Below, piece by piece: positions 43,235 through 51,938 of a stretch of DNA of 64,000 bases; position 1 is the stretch's first letter; each line of letters begins with the position of its first letter. The notes under the pieces are model-generated. The model had not been told where the DNA came from. It was given only the letters and a program-made list of their open reading frames with translations, and did no database searches. The DNA is taken from positions 1 to 64,000 of the forward strand of contig CAJXUD010000013.1 of assembly GCA_913061415.1 (NCBI GenBank). Direction: 5' to 3'. The translations under genes and the position numbers were made by a program. Origin of the DNA: an uncultured Oleispira sp. Lineage in GTDB: Bacteria > Pseudomonadota > Gammaproteobacteria > Pseudomonadales > Oceanobacteraceae.

Positions 43235-45139
43235 TTAATTATCTAATTGAACACCTTGAAATAAACGATTCATTCGTTTGTCAACAGCATCAACTTCAAC
43301 ATCACCTGACAATTCAAATTCCCAGATGCCATTGTATTTATCATGGGTTAACGTTGTCGCTTTTTGCTTATCTAATACAATTGTTGGTCTTAAGAAAACC
43401 ATCAAGTTACGCTTAACGTGCTGCGTACTTTTACTCTTAAATAACCAACCAAGAAGTGGGATATCACCTAAGATTGGCACCTTACTTTCCGTTTCGGTAA
43501 TGTCGTCGCTGATCAATCCACCCAATACGATGGTTTCTTCATCAGCCGCTAAAATCATTGTTTTTAACTTACGCTTATTAGTAATTAAATCGGCCTGGCC
43601 TTGAACGGTAGTATTAGCAACCGATTCAGCACTAACCTCAACCTCTAGACGCAACTCATTGCCTTCGTGAATATGCGGCTTAATTTTTAGCGTTACACCA
43701 ATGTCTTCACGTGAAATCGTCGTAAATGGATTGCTGTTTGAGCTAGAGGAAGTCGACCCTGTTAAGAAAGGAACGTTCTGACCCACAACAATTTCCGCTT
43801 CTTGGTTATCCAGTGTCATGATGCTTGGCGTCGATAGTAAGTTAGTATTACTCTGGCTCTCAAGCGCCTGGATAATCACACCAAAATCGATCTGGCCATT
43901 CGATTCTTTAAAGCCACCCACGGTTAAACCATTACTCAATGTTGGAGCACCTGTTGCAACGCCAGTGGCAATCGATGAAAGCGACTGCCCTGCATTACCA
44001 AAGTTAGTACCTGCAACTGGATTGTCTGTATCACCCACGGCCCACTGAAAGCCTAAAGAATCGGTCACATCACCGGTTACTTCAACAATCGCCGATTCGA
44101 TCAGTACCTGAGCACGACGTACATCTAGCTCATGAATAATTTCATCAATTTCTTTTAAGACCGAAGGCTCGGCACGAACCACCAGCGCGTTTAATTCTTC
44201 ATCCGCGTGGATGCTCGCCTTACCTTTTGCTTTGTTAGCATCTTTATTACCGGAATCGGAATCAGACATAACATTCTTTAAAAGCTCGGCCAGTTTTTTA
44301 GAGTCGGCATACTTTAAGCGGATAACCTTAGTACTACCGGAGAAATAAGAAGGCTTATCAAGCTGCTGAATCAAGGTACGAATACGTTCACGCGACGTTT
44401 TCTCACCTTTAATAATAAGGCGATTACTACGTTCATCGGCAACGACTCGAATACTACCCGCACCGCCACTCTTAGCACCCTTACCTTGAGCAACTTTATC
44501 AGGGTCAAGACTTTGCAACATGGTTACCACGTTTCCGACCCATGCTTCTTTTAACTGAATAACTTCCAACTCTTCAGAGCCAGACTTATCAAGACGATCA
44601 ATAATCTGTTCGATACGATTAATATTTGAAGCGTGGTCAGAAATGATCAAAGCGTTAGCAGACTTAACCCCAGCCAGATGTCCATATTTTGCAACCAGTG
44701 GGCGTAAGATAGGCACTAAGTCCAAAGCCGGCGTATTTTTAATCGTGATCACTTTCGTAACCATTTCTTGGCTTTGTTTTTTATACTTATCTTCTAAATC
44801 ACGGCCTTGCTGCTTAACTGAGTTTTGCTGCACAACCATGATCACATCGCCTGCAGGAACGGCAGCATAACCATGCACTTGCAAGACTGATAAGAACAGC
44901 TCGTAAACGGCCTCGGTATTCATAGTTTCTGTAGAAACTACTGTGACCTTACCTTTGACTCTAGGGTCTATGACAAAGCTTTTGCCGGTAATATCAGCAA
45001 TCTGTCCAATGAACGCTGAGATGTCAGCATCATTAAGATTCACTTGCCAATTTTGATCTTCTGCATGAACAGTCATTACAGGAGTGCTGATGGCAATCGT
45101 CATAGCCAACAGTGCAATTTTACAAAAACGCTTGAGCAC
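43235..45139 (-). CDS. gspD: Type II secretion system secretin GspD
   Basis: Forms the outer-membrane channel for folded exoproteins. 634 aa. Signal peptide (to VHAED), N0 domain (QVNLNDADISAFIGQIADIT), repeated N1-N3 KH-type domains (VIRLKYADSKKLAELLKNV), then the secretin core with VGQNVPFLTG and the ending VPILGDIPLLGWLFKS. The tail after the core should bind a pilotin. gspC starts 11 bp upstream and the remainder of the gsp set is not adjacent. Confidence 0.97.
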   Translation of the reverse strand: MLKRFCKIALLAMTIAISTPVMTVHAEDQNWQVNLNDADISAFIGQIADITGKSFVIDPRVKGKVTVVSTETMNTEAVYELFLSVLQVHGYAAVPAGDVIMVVQQNSVKQQGRDLEDKYKKQSQEMVTKVITIKNTPALDLVPILRPLVAKYGHLAGVKSANALIISDHASNINRIEQIIDRLDKSGSEELEVIQLKEAWVGNVVTMLQSLDPDKVAQGKGAKSGGAGSIRVVADERSNRLIIKGEKTSRERIRTLIQQLDKPSYFSGSTKVIRLKYADSKKLAELLKNVMSDSDSGNKDANKAKGKASIHADEELNALVVRAEPSVLKEIDEIIHELDVRRAQVLIESAIVEVTGDVTDSLGFQWAVGDTDNPVAGTNFGNAGQSLSSIATGVATGAPTLSNGLTVGGFKESNGQIDFGVIIQALESQSNTNLLSTPSIMTLDNQEAEIVVGQNVPFLTGSTSSSSNSNPFTTISREDIGVTLKIKPHIHEGNELRLEVEVSAESVANTTVQGQADLITNKRKLKTMILAADEETIVLGGLISDDITETESKVPILGDIPLLGWLFKSKSTQHVKRNLMVFLRPTIVLDKQKATTLTHDKYNGIWEFELSGDVEVDAVDKRMNRLFQGVQLDN

Positions 45140-45150
45140 CGATTAAGTCC

Positions 45151-46020
45151 TTATTTAATGGTATGATTAACAACAAAACGACCATTGCCACGCTGAATTT
45201 CCAAGCGCGCTTGTCCACTATTAGTAACCTCTTCTAATAGCACCTGATCATCTTCTAAATTGCCCAATGCCTGCCCGTTAACAGACAATATTATATCGCC
45301 AGGCCTTAGACCTAACTGAGTTAGCATTGAGCCGGAACTTGAAACTTTATAACCTGATCCATTGCCAGAAGTTTCTAGCCCCATCTTTCTTAATGCGCCC
45401 GCAGGATCATTACTGACTTCATCTTTTAATAACTGCACCGCATCTGCTGGGGTCCGAATACCGCTAAATCTTTCTTTAAAAGTACCACGGGTTTGAGCCC
45501 GTTTTTGTGCGGGTGTCGGCTTACTGGATTGCTGAATACCCTGCTTACCTGCGAGCTCAAATTTTAGCGCTTCTAACTTACCGTTGCTATCAAGAATCAC
45601 CTGATCTTGCTGCACGGCGGCTAACTTTGTTCGCCCCTGCACCACATCACCGATACGATAATTTTTACCCGCACCGCCCTTAGGAGCAATAATTGCACTG
45701 GAATTTTCCGCAATACTCGCGGCCATAACGCCTAATAACGCTAACCGTAAACGCGTCGTTGGCGCATCTAATTCTTTTGGTACTTCAACAACAGCGACCG
45801 TCGCATCACCAAAGATATGCATGTCTGCAATACTGTCGTTTTGAGCGACGACCGCTGCGCCTTTAGCACGCGTAGGCTCAGACAATACTACGGTGCTAGG
45901 GGCTAAAAACATCCAAGTGAATACAGCCAACTGGCTAGAGATTAACACGGTGAAAGTTAACTTACCTAAAATTAAAGCCAGTCGCTGCCAAGGCAAAATT
46001 ATGATTGTTTGCTCAGTCAC
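45151..46020 (-). CDS. gspC: Type II secretion system protein GspC
   Basis: Links the inner-membrane platform to the secretin. 289 aa. One transmembrane helix (about 17-40), HR domain (about 65-150, with IADMHIFGDA, RLALLGVMAA and AIIAPKGGAGKNYRIGDVV), and a C-terminal PDZ domain (about 200-289, SSGSMLTQLGLRPGDIILSVNG). The arrangement is the canonical one. It precedes gspD in the gspN-C-D group. Confidence 0.95.
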   Translation of the reverse strand: MTEQTIIILPWQRLALILGKLTFTVLISSQLAVFTWMFLAPSTVVLSEPTRAKGAAVVAQNDSIADMHIFGDATVAVVEVPKELDAPTTRLRLALLGVMAASIAENSSAIIAPKGGAGKNYRIGDVVQGRTKLAAVQQDQVILDSNGKLEALKFELAGKQGIQQSSKPTPAQKRAQTRGTFKERFSGIRTPADAVQLLKDEVSNDPAGALRKMGLETSGNGSGYKVSSSGSMLTQLGLRPGDIILSVNGQALGNLEDDQVLLEEVTNSGQARLEIQRGNGRFVVNHTIK

Positions 46021-46096
46021 TCTGCACTCCTGGCTGCCAACTGTTTAATGATTCTATCCATAGTATTTGTATCGTCTTATATATTTCTTATTAAGG

Positions 46097-46864
46097 TCAT
46101 AGCAGTTTTTGTGACGCTTCAAATATGACTTTCTCTGCGGGGACTTCTGCTGGCCATTGAAGCCCTAAAATATCTAAGAATCGGCGACGAATGCCAATGC
46201 CGGCCCAGCCATCTGGCTGAATATACCCCTTTCCAATATCTTGACCATCGGTATTGGTAATCTCTAGCTCAACATTATCAGCAGGTTTCTGAATAACACC
46301 CACTAAAATAGGTAAGGTAGCATTAATCGTCTTTCCTTCTAAAGGAAAACTCACATCGCCTCCACTAAACAGCAATCGGCCGTCGGCAGCGAGTACTTGC
46401 TTATCATGAATGGAGAAGATCGCATTAAATTTATTCAGTTCAAAGTTGCCCACCAATGATGAGCGCCCTTGTCGTAATACCGGAGCAAGATAACGCGAAG
46501 ACATAAAGGCTTCACTTTGGCTTACTTCAATGTGATCAGCATTACCGCGCACGAGTCCTTTAAATTTGAGCTCATCGCCTGAGACTTTGACATTGGCGGC
46601 AAGCTGCCCAGTGATCAGTTCACTTAATTGAATATCCCACTGGCCGGTGACCTTGCCAACATTAGGAATATTGATCCGCGCTTGGCCCTGCCAGAGAGTG
46701 CCTGTAACCAACTCAACTTTCACAGGCAAGTTTCCTACATGCGGCTGAACTTTAGGCCAAACATATTCCAAGGGCGCAGTGAGCCCCAAGAACATAACAA
46801 AACTGAATAGCCCGATTAACAAATACCATTTAACGGACCATATGGCAGACAAGAGTACCTTCAA
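46097..46864 (-). CDS. gspN: Type II secretion system protein GspN
   Basis: 255 aa with one N-terminal transmembrane helix (about 12-33) and a periplasmic beta-rich domain with the family pattern YVWPKVQPHVGNLPVKVELVTGTLWQGQA and GYIQPDGWAGIGIRRRFLDILG. GspN is an accessory component present in some systems. First gene of the three-gene group; a Fur-box-like site lies 106-124 bp upstream of its start. Confidence 0.9.
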   Translation of the reverse strand: MKVLLSAIWSVKWYLLIGLFSFVMFLGLTAPLEYVWPKVQPHVGNLPVKVELVTGTLWQGQARINIPNVGKVTGQWDIQLSELITGQLAANVKVSGDELKFKGLVRGNADHIEVSQSEAFMSSRYLAPVLRQGRSSLVGNFELNKFNAIFSIHDKQVLAADGRLLFSGGDVSFPLEGKTINATLPILVGVIQKPADNVELEITNTDGQDIGKGYIQPDGWAGIGIRRRFLDILGLQWPAEVPAEKVIFEASQKLL

Positions 46865-46969
46865 AATTATCTCTTTTAATTATTTTTGCATATTAACCAG
46901 CATTCTACTGAATGCGAGCCGTAGTGTAATGGAGTTTTATGCCATATTGTGAAAACAAAGACACATTTT

Positions 46970-46988
46970 AGTAATGATTTTCATTATA
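46970..46988 (-). promoter_or_regulatory. Candidate Fur box upstream of gspN
   Basis: The 19-bp site (plus strand) reads AGTAATGATTTTCATTATA and matches 14 of 19 positions of the Fur consensus. On the minus strand it overlaps a perfect TATAAT (46988-46983) pointing to gspN, an arrangement expected for iron-dependent repression. No good -35 hexamer is seen at 17 bp, which weakens the promoter call. Confidence 0.5.
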
Positions 46989-47068
46989 CCGCCGATACAA
47001 ATGCCTTTCTGGCCATCAGCTGTTTGTTTTTTAAACAATAATATCCCATCTAACCATTAATTCGTGGA

Positions 47069-48421
47069 TCACGCTTGCTGCAGAATCGCTTGCTCAATCA
47101 ATCCTACTCTATCTTGCCCCCACAGGACCAAATCACCGTATTGGTAAGTTGGCACTCCCCACGAACCCAATGCCAGCATCTGCTGGCGATTGCCTTCTGC
47201 CCAGCCTTGCCACTGTTTATCACGATCGCTTTGCTTGAGCAGCGTTTGCGCATAAGCCCAATCGAGCCCCGTACGCTCAACTATTAATTTTAAGCCCTCA
47301 TCGGTATCAGAGTGAACGCCTTGGGCATTGACGGCTTGTGCATAGTTCAATAGATATTCAATTTCCACACCTTGTGATTGCGCATACTTAAACAGCGAGT
47401 AACAACGATTAACGCCCTCGCCTAAAGGATCTGCCACCCAGCCATAATCAATTCCCAATTTCTGCGCTTCTCGCTTGGTATCGTGAAGGATATACATCTT
47501 TTTTGTATTAGGCACAGATAAGCCGCGCATAATCATTGGTAATATAGGCTTAACGTCTAGGCTTAATTGATAGTGCTGTGCCAATGTCACCGCTTGCTGT
47601 AAACCAAGGTGAGAATAAGGGCTGCGAATAGAGAAATAGAGGATTAGTTTTTTATGTTTTGGATCAGGCTGAGTTAAAGGTTTAGTTTGGCAAAACTGGG
47701 CATAGGTTTTATCGAAGAAAACTTCTGTCGCCTCACCCTGGCCAAGGGCTAATAAGCGTCGTTCTAAATGGTCTAGTCGGTCGAGCCCCCAATACCATTC
47801 GCCACCATAATGCAGCATCGCGCTCATATAATGACCATTCTTAGCCAAGCACAGCTCATTTGCTCGAAGTAGATCCTTCCAAGAATGCACAATCGACTCA
47901 GAATCGTTTGGATCAGAGTCGTTTGAATCACCTAAGCTATCGAGAGCCTGCTGAAACCAATAATTTTTAAAGACGCTTTCGATAGCAGCCCAATCACAAT
48001 ACTGATTTTTAAGGCTTTGTGCCTCTTGCTGTAATAATAACTGGCTAGCCTGTTCTGCCCGAATTCGTTCATCTTGCGGAGCTTCCTCAGGCCAATCGAG
48101 CTGATATAACCTAGCGAGATGAGTCGCATCAATAAACGCATTATGGTGCCAAAGCTGCTCTTCTGGATACATATCTTGCTGAAGATTTAAGATGGTTTTA
48201 AATTGTAGGCGCACATCAAAGCGCCGCTCAACGTCGGCTAATACTTGCACCAATAAATAACTGTAGGGATCGTTAATTCTAAGGTAGACATCAACCTGAT
48301 GCTCGCGTTTTAAAAGCTTACGCCAGCTCTCATACCACTGACGCTTCATGACCAGCAGTGCATTACTCGATATTAAACGGGCCGCATAAGGCTGTAGATG
48401 TTTTTTAAAACCAAAGGTCAT
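47069..48421 (-). CDS. Tandem DsbA-fold (HCCA isomerase/FrnE-like) protein
   Basis: 450 aa. Two thioredoxin-like DsbA-family halves: the first with VDVYLRINDPYSYLLVQVLADV, the second with LILYFSIRSPYSHLGLQQAV and ending ALGSWGVPTYQYGDLVLWGQDRVG. Neither half has a CxxC active site, which points to the 2-hydroxychromene-2-carboxylate isomerase/glutathione-transferase kappa branch. The acidic linker DSNDSDPNDSES separates them. ATG 48421 is chosen; the 48484 start adds a basic tail with no ribosome binding site. Substrate unknown. Confidence 0.75.
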   Translation of the reverse strand: MTFGFKKHLQPYAARLISSNALLVMKRQWYESWRKLLKREHQVDVYLRINDPYSYLLVQVLADVERRFDVRLQFKTILNLQQDMYPEEQLWHHNAFIDATHLARLYQLDWPEEAPQDERIRAEQASQLLLQQEAQSLKNQYCDWAAIESVFKNYWFQQALDSLGDSNDSDPNDSESIVHSWKDLLRANELCLAKNGHYMSAMLHYGGEWYWGLDRLDHLERRLLALGQGEATEVFFDKTYAQFCQTKPLTQPDPKHKKLILYFSIRSPYSHLGLQQAVTLAQHYQLSLDVKPILPMIMRGLSVPNTKKMYILHDTKREAQKLGIDYGWVADPLGEGVNRCYSLFKYAQSQGVEIEYLLNYAQAVNAQGVHSDTDEGLKLIVERTGLDWAYAQTLLKQSDRDKQWQGWAEGNRQQMLALGSWGVPTYQYGDLVLWGQDRVGLIEQAILQQA

Positions 48422-48490
48422 AGTGAGTCTTTTAATCTTTTTTGTGATTGCTTGGTGTTTGGTGCCCGGCCTCGATACCTGCATCGGCGG

Positions 48491-48808
48491 CTATTTGATC
48501 TCTTCTATCAAGGTTCGTTCAATCGGTAGCTGAACATAACCCGTTTCAAGGCTCCAAAAATAGTAATAACCAATCGCTCGCCCTTGATCATCACGCCCTG
48601 TGGTAATTTTTCCATCTTTTACGGTCCATGATTTAACCACTTTACCGCCATCAACATACGATACTCTTAAATCTTCACCTAAAAAGTTGTCCGCCTGACG
48701 AGACCATTTGTTCATTGTTTCTTCTGTACAGGCCGTCATCATCAATGTGGCAACTAAAATTAGGCTCGTTTTACGGGCAATACTCAACAGCAAGCGGTCA
48801 GCTTTCAT
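48491..48808 (-). CDS. Small putative lipoprotein
   Basis: 105 aa. N-terminal hydrophobic segment and lipobox MTAC (Cys27). The mature part is a compact beta-rich domain (DLRVSYVDGGKVVKSWTVKDGKITTGRDDQGRAIGYYYFWS) of unknown family. It ends 70 bp upstream of the double-DsbA gene, so co-transcription is likely. Confidence 0.6.
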   Translation of the reverse strand: MKADRLLLSIARKTSLILVATLMMTACTEETMNKWSRQADNFLGEDLRVSYVDGGKVVKSWTVKDGKITTGRDDQGRAIGYYYFWSLETGYVQLPIERTLIEEIK

Positions 48809-48949
48809 CGTCGTTTCTCATAATATATGAATGGATTAATATACGTTAAACTAACAAGATTAAGCATCAAGTGGTAGAGTGAGTTTTGACATCTATACTT
48901 TCACTATCAATAATTAAAAGCTAACAGCCACCCCTTATGATAACTATCC

Positions 48950-49264
48950 ATGAATAAACGCCCAACTAAACGTGAGATACGCCAACAAATGGACAACGAG
49001 GTTGATCAATACCTCAACAAAGGCGGAGAAGTGCGTGAATTTCAGCGTGGAGAAAGTGGTTTAGTAAATGGTAAGCTTAATGACCGCAGTAGCGGTTTTG
49101 AACAACGGAAGCAAAAAAGAACACCCCTAATAGATGAATTAAAAGCGGTAGACGAGCGTAAGAAACCTGCAGGTTCAGCAATGCCAGTAAAGAGTAGCCG
49201 TCCGAAGAAAAAAATTATTTATGACGATTTTGGTGAGCCAATTCGCGAAGTATGGATTGAATAG
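48950..49264 (+). CDS. Small basic cytoplasmic protein, unknown function
   Basis: 104 aa, highly charged, with no membrane segment. N-terminal helix of the form REIRQQMDNEVDQYLNKGGEVREF, then a Lys/Arg-rich middle and the ending KKKIIYDDFGEPIREVWIE. The 'xxFLxxGGxVxxx' element recalls the RNA-polymerase-binding protein SutA of Pseudomonas, but similarity is too short to claim. It stands alone on the plus strand between divergent and convergent genes. Confidence 0.6.
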   Translation: MNKRPTKREIRQQMDNEVDQYLNKGGEVREFQRGESGLVNGKLNDRSSGFEQRKQKRTPLIDELKAVDERKKPAGSAMPVKSSRPKKKIIYDDFGEPIREVWIE

Positions 49265-49328
49265 TTCTTTATCAACCCCACACTCCGCTTTCTATTAGCA
49301 ATGCTCATTCAAACACGCATGAGAAAAC

Positions 49329-49808
49329 CTATTTTATTCGTTTAAGATTTTTCTCTCGCTGCTTACTCGCATTTAAGCCATCATCGACTTTATCATTGTA
49401 AACATCCAGCCAAGTACGCGACCCTTGTATCATTTTGGCTAGGTCATACATACCTAACTTCAACGTTTTCAAAAACTCTTGATAGCTTTGCTCTTGCTCT
49501 ATCATGGTTTGCTGGAAAACAAATACTTCACTCTGTTTATAGTTTAACGATAACGTTCCTAACTGGCTGCGCTGCTTTTCTAGCTCTGCACTGAGTGACG
49601 CTATGATGACCTTTTGTTCTTCGAAAGCCGCTTGAGTCGCATAGTTTTTATCCCCACCCAATGCATTCAGCAATGTCAGGGTTAAAGAAACCGATAAAAT
49701 AACCACTACCGCAATTGAAATCACAATAATAACGGTTCTATTTTTACCGACTTTTCCTTCTAAAATACTAAGGCGCTGCTCATCAGTTAACTCTTCGGTT
49801 TCAGACAT
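49329..49808 (-). CDS. Single-pass membrane protein with coiled coil, unknown function
   Basis: 159 aa. Cytoplasmic N-terminus of about 22 residues, transmembrane helix (about 25-48), then a helical, Gln/Glu-rich periplasmic region likely to form a coiled coil (QAAFEEQKVIIASLSAELEKQRSQL). No family recognised. Its promoter region includes a three-copy 13-bp repeat (49882-49920). Confidence 0.6.
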   Translation of the reverse strand: MSETEELTDEQRLSILEGKVGKNRTVIIVISIAVVVILSVSLTLTLLNALGGDKNYATQAAFEEQKVIIASLSAELEKQRSQLGTLSLNYKQSEVFVFQQTMIEQEQSYQEFLKTLKLGMYDLAKMIQGSRTWLDVYNDKVDDGLNASKQREKNLKRIK

Positions 49809-49881
49809 AATCTACTCTTCATCTAATTATCGACATTAATTAGGCTATTAACGACGACATCAACTATTGGATTAACCACGC

Positions 49882-49920
49882 GAATAAACTCTAAGAATAA
49901 ACTCTAAGAATAAACACTAA
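49882..49920. repeat. Three-copy 13-bp tandem repeat
   Basis: GAATAAACTCTAA occurs twice and GAATAAACACTAA once, head to tail. It lies in the 200 bp gap between the membrane coiled-coil gene (start 49808) and the cmoB stop (50011), 75 bp upstream of that start. Confidence 0.85.
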
Positions 49921-50010
49921 AGTGATTAGGTATTCATTTAGTATAGTCAGTAAAGTCAGATCCGAACAATTTGACAGTGATTTAGTCCACAAAATAGAAA
50001 ATTATAACGA

Positions 50011-51030
50011 TTACGCCTCGGCAATTAATGTTGCACGCAAAGGTGCCGGGTAACCCTCTAGCGTTTTACTCTTATCTTCAGCATCTAAAAAATCAGTTAA
50101 AGACTGATACTGCATCCAATCGGTCGAGCGCTGCTCTTCTAGGCTAGTGATATTCTTTTCCACAATTCTAGGGTTTTTAAAACCCGCACGTCGCGCCCAC
50201 AATAAAAGCGTATCGCAGTTTGGTAAAAACCACACATTACGCATTTGTGCATAGCGGTCTTCCGGCATTAATACTTCACCCAGTTCGCCTTCTATGACTA
50301 AGGTTTCGAGTACCAATTGTCCACCCGGTTTCAGGGTATCTTTCAATTCTGCCAAATGATCGATCGGAGATTTTCTATGGTACAGAACCCCCATCGAAAA
50401 AGTCGTATCGAAGGCTTTCAGTGGACGCGGTACGTCTTCCATTTTTAACGGTAATAAATCGATATTTAACGGTTCGTCTTGCCCTGATTGAGCATATTGC
50501 TTGAAAGCCTGAAATTGCGCCAAAAATAAACGCGACGGATCAACCCCAACCACTCGATATGCACCCGCGCCCAGCATGCGCCACATGTGATAACCCGAAC
50601 CACAGCCCACATCTAAAATAGTGCGACCTTCTAAGGGGGCAAGATGAGATGCAATGCGCTGCCACTTCCAATCACTGCGCCACTCGGTATCGATATGAGT
50701 ATCAAAAAATTGAAACGGGCCTTTGCGCCACGGGCTTAATTGCTGCAGCCCTGATTTAATGTCTGCATTAACGGCTGCTGTATTTTCTGCTTCATTGAGC
50801 ACCGCACTGGCTAGCTGAATACGATCTTGCTGCAAATCTGCAACGACATTATCAACTGCAGGTAAGCTTTCTAACGCATCCAACCAACGCTGCTGATCGC
50901 CATGTACTTTCTCGTTAAAAATAGCATGCAGCTGTTGTGGTAAAATATTCGCCCAAGGCTTTAATAAACTGCCTTCTTGCTCCATGGCTGCTTGAATATT
51001 GTCAAACCAAGAAAATACATCTACGTTCAT
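50011..51030 (-). CDS. cmoB: tRNA U34 carboxymethyltransferase CmoB
   Basis: Uses carboxy-SAM to make cmo5U at the wobble position of tRNAs. 339 aa. The motif ILDVGCGSGYHMWRMLGAGA is the SAM loop; KGPFQFFDTHIDTEWRSDWKW and GVLYHRKSPIDHL are diagnostic of CmoB. It follows cmoA after a 95 bp gap containing direct repeats, although cmoA supplies its cofactor. Confidence 0.96.
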   Translation of the reverse strand: MNVDVFSWFDNIQAAMEQEGSLLKPWANILPQQLHAIFNEKVHGDQQRWLDALESLPAVDNVVADLQQDRIQLASAVLNEAENTAAVNADIKSGLQQLSPWRKGPFQFFDTHIDTEWRSDWKWQRIASHLAPLEGRTILDVGCGSGYHMWRMLGAGAYRVVGVDPSRLFLAQFQAFKQYAQSGQDEPLNIDLLPLKMEDVPRPLKAFDTTFSMGVLYHRKSPIDHLAELKDTLKPGGQLVLETLVIEGELGEVLMPEDRYAQMRNVWFLPNCDTLLLWARRAGFKNPRIVEKNITSLEEQRSTDWMQYQSLTDFLDAEDKSKTLEGYPAPLRATLIAEA

Positions 51031-51043
51031 AAGGAAATTCTAT

Positions 51044-51123
51044 TTGTTAAGTTTTGGGTTCGTTAGAAATTGGAGTTGTTAAACATTAGGCTTGTTAAGC
51101 ACCGGGATTGTTAACCATTAGAG
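51044..51123. repeat. Five degenerate 16-bp direct repeats between cmoA and cmoB
   Basis: Five consecutive 16-bp units begin at 51044, 51060, 51076, 51092 and 51108. All start TTGTTAA (one is TCGTTAG) and most continue with ATTxGG-like bases. They fill the whole gap from the cmoB start region to the cmoA stop. The exact 16-bp register across five units makes chance unlikely. Confidence 0.75.
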
Positions 51124-51125
51124 AC

Positions 51126-51938
51126 TTATTTAATCGCAAGGTAAGAAACAAAATTGAAGCATTGATACCAGCGAATGACTTGGCTGAAACCTGCCTGTTT
51201 TAAACGGGCAATATGAGCACTTTCTGTTTCTGGGATCAGTACGTTTTCGATGGCGCTGCGCTTTTGTGCGATTTCTAATTCGCTATAGCCATTCGCGCGT
51301 TTAAAATCGAGATGTAACTTATCCTGTAAAGGCTGCTCATCTTCGTCAAAGCAGATTTTCTCGGATAAGATCAAAGCGCCGCCTGGATTCAGGCCTTGAG
51401 CAATCTGACTTAATAAACCTAAGCGTTGCTCTTTCGCGATAAACTGCAACACATAATTCAGCGCAACCACAGACGCATTATCGATATTTTGCGCCGTAAT
51501 ATCCGCACACAATAACTCGACGTCTACATCGCCATCATCAAGCGCTAAATAGTGTCCCGCTTGCTCGATCATCGCCGTTGAATTATCAATACCCAATATT
51601 TTGCAGTTCTGCGCTTTCACGCCATGGCGCATCGCCAAAGTAACCGCGCCCAACGAGCAGCCTAAATCGTATAAATTAGTATCGTCTCTAGCATACTCGC
51701 CGGCAATAACCCCTGACATAGCCACGGTTTCGGCATAGCCCGGAACCGAGCGTTTAATCATATCGGGAAATACACGGGCAACCGCACCATCAAAGGTAAA
51801 CTGTCCAGACAGTTCAATGCCCTCACTGTTGGCAAATATATCGTCCGCGGCGTTTAATCCACCTACGCTTCCATCCAAGTTTCCATCCACATTATTGGTT
51901 GCAAGAGTATTTGGATGAGTCGATTTATGTGATGTCAT
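51126..51938 (-). CDS. cmoA: Carboxy-S-adenosyl-L-methionine synthase CmoA
   Basis: Makes carboxy-SAM from SAM and prephenate. Motifs GQFTFDGAVARVFPDMIKRSVPGY, LYDLGCSLGAVTLAMR, ILGIDNSTAMIE and DFKRANGYSELEIAQKRSAIENVL. 270 aa from ATG 51938, with about 25 extra N-terminal residues (Asn/Asp-rich) compared with E. coli. The start overlaps the rmuC end by 14 bp. Confidence 0.94.
   Translation of the reverse strand: MTSHKSTHPNTLATNNVDGNLDGSVGGLNAADDIFANSEGIELSGQFTFDGAVARVFPDMIKRSVPGYAETVAMSGVIAGEYARDDTNLYDLGCSLGAVTLAMRHGVKAQNCKILGIDNSTAMIEQAGHYLALDDGDVDVELLCADITAQNIDNASVVALNYVLQFIAKEQRLGLLSQIAQGLNPGGALILSEKICFDEDEQPLQDKLHLDFKRANGYSELEIAQKRSAIENVLIPETESAHIARLKQAGFSQVIRWYQCFNFVSYLAIK

Noticed and set aside
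51044-51123. CRISPR-like or iteron (replication origin) repeats
   Set aside because: Units are 16 bp without unique spacers and lie between two tRNA-modification genes. No replication initiator gene is nearby.
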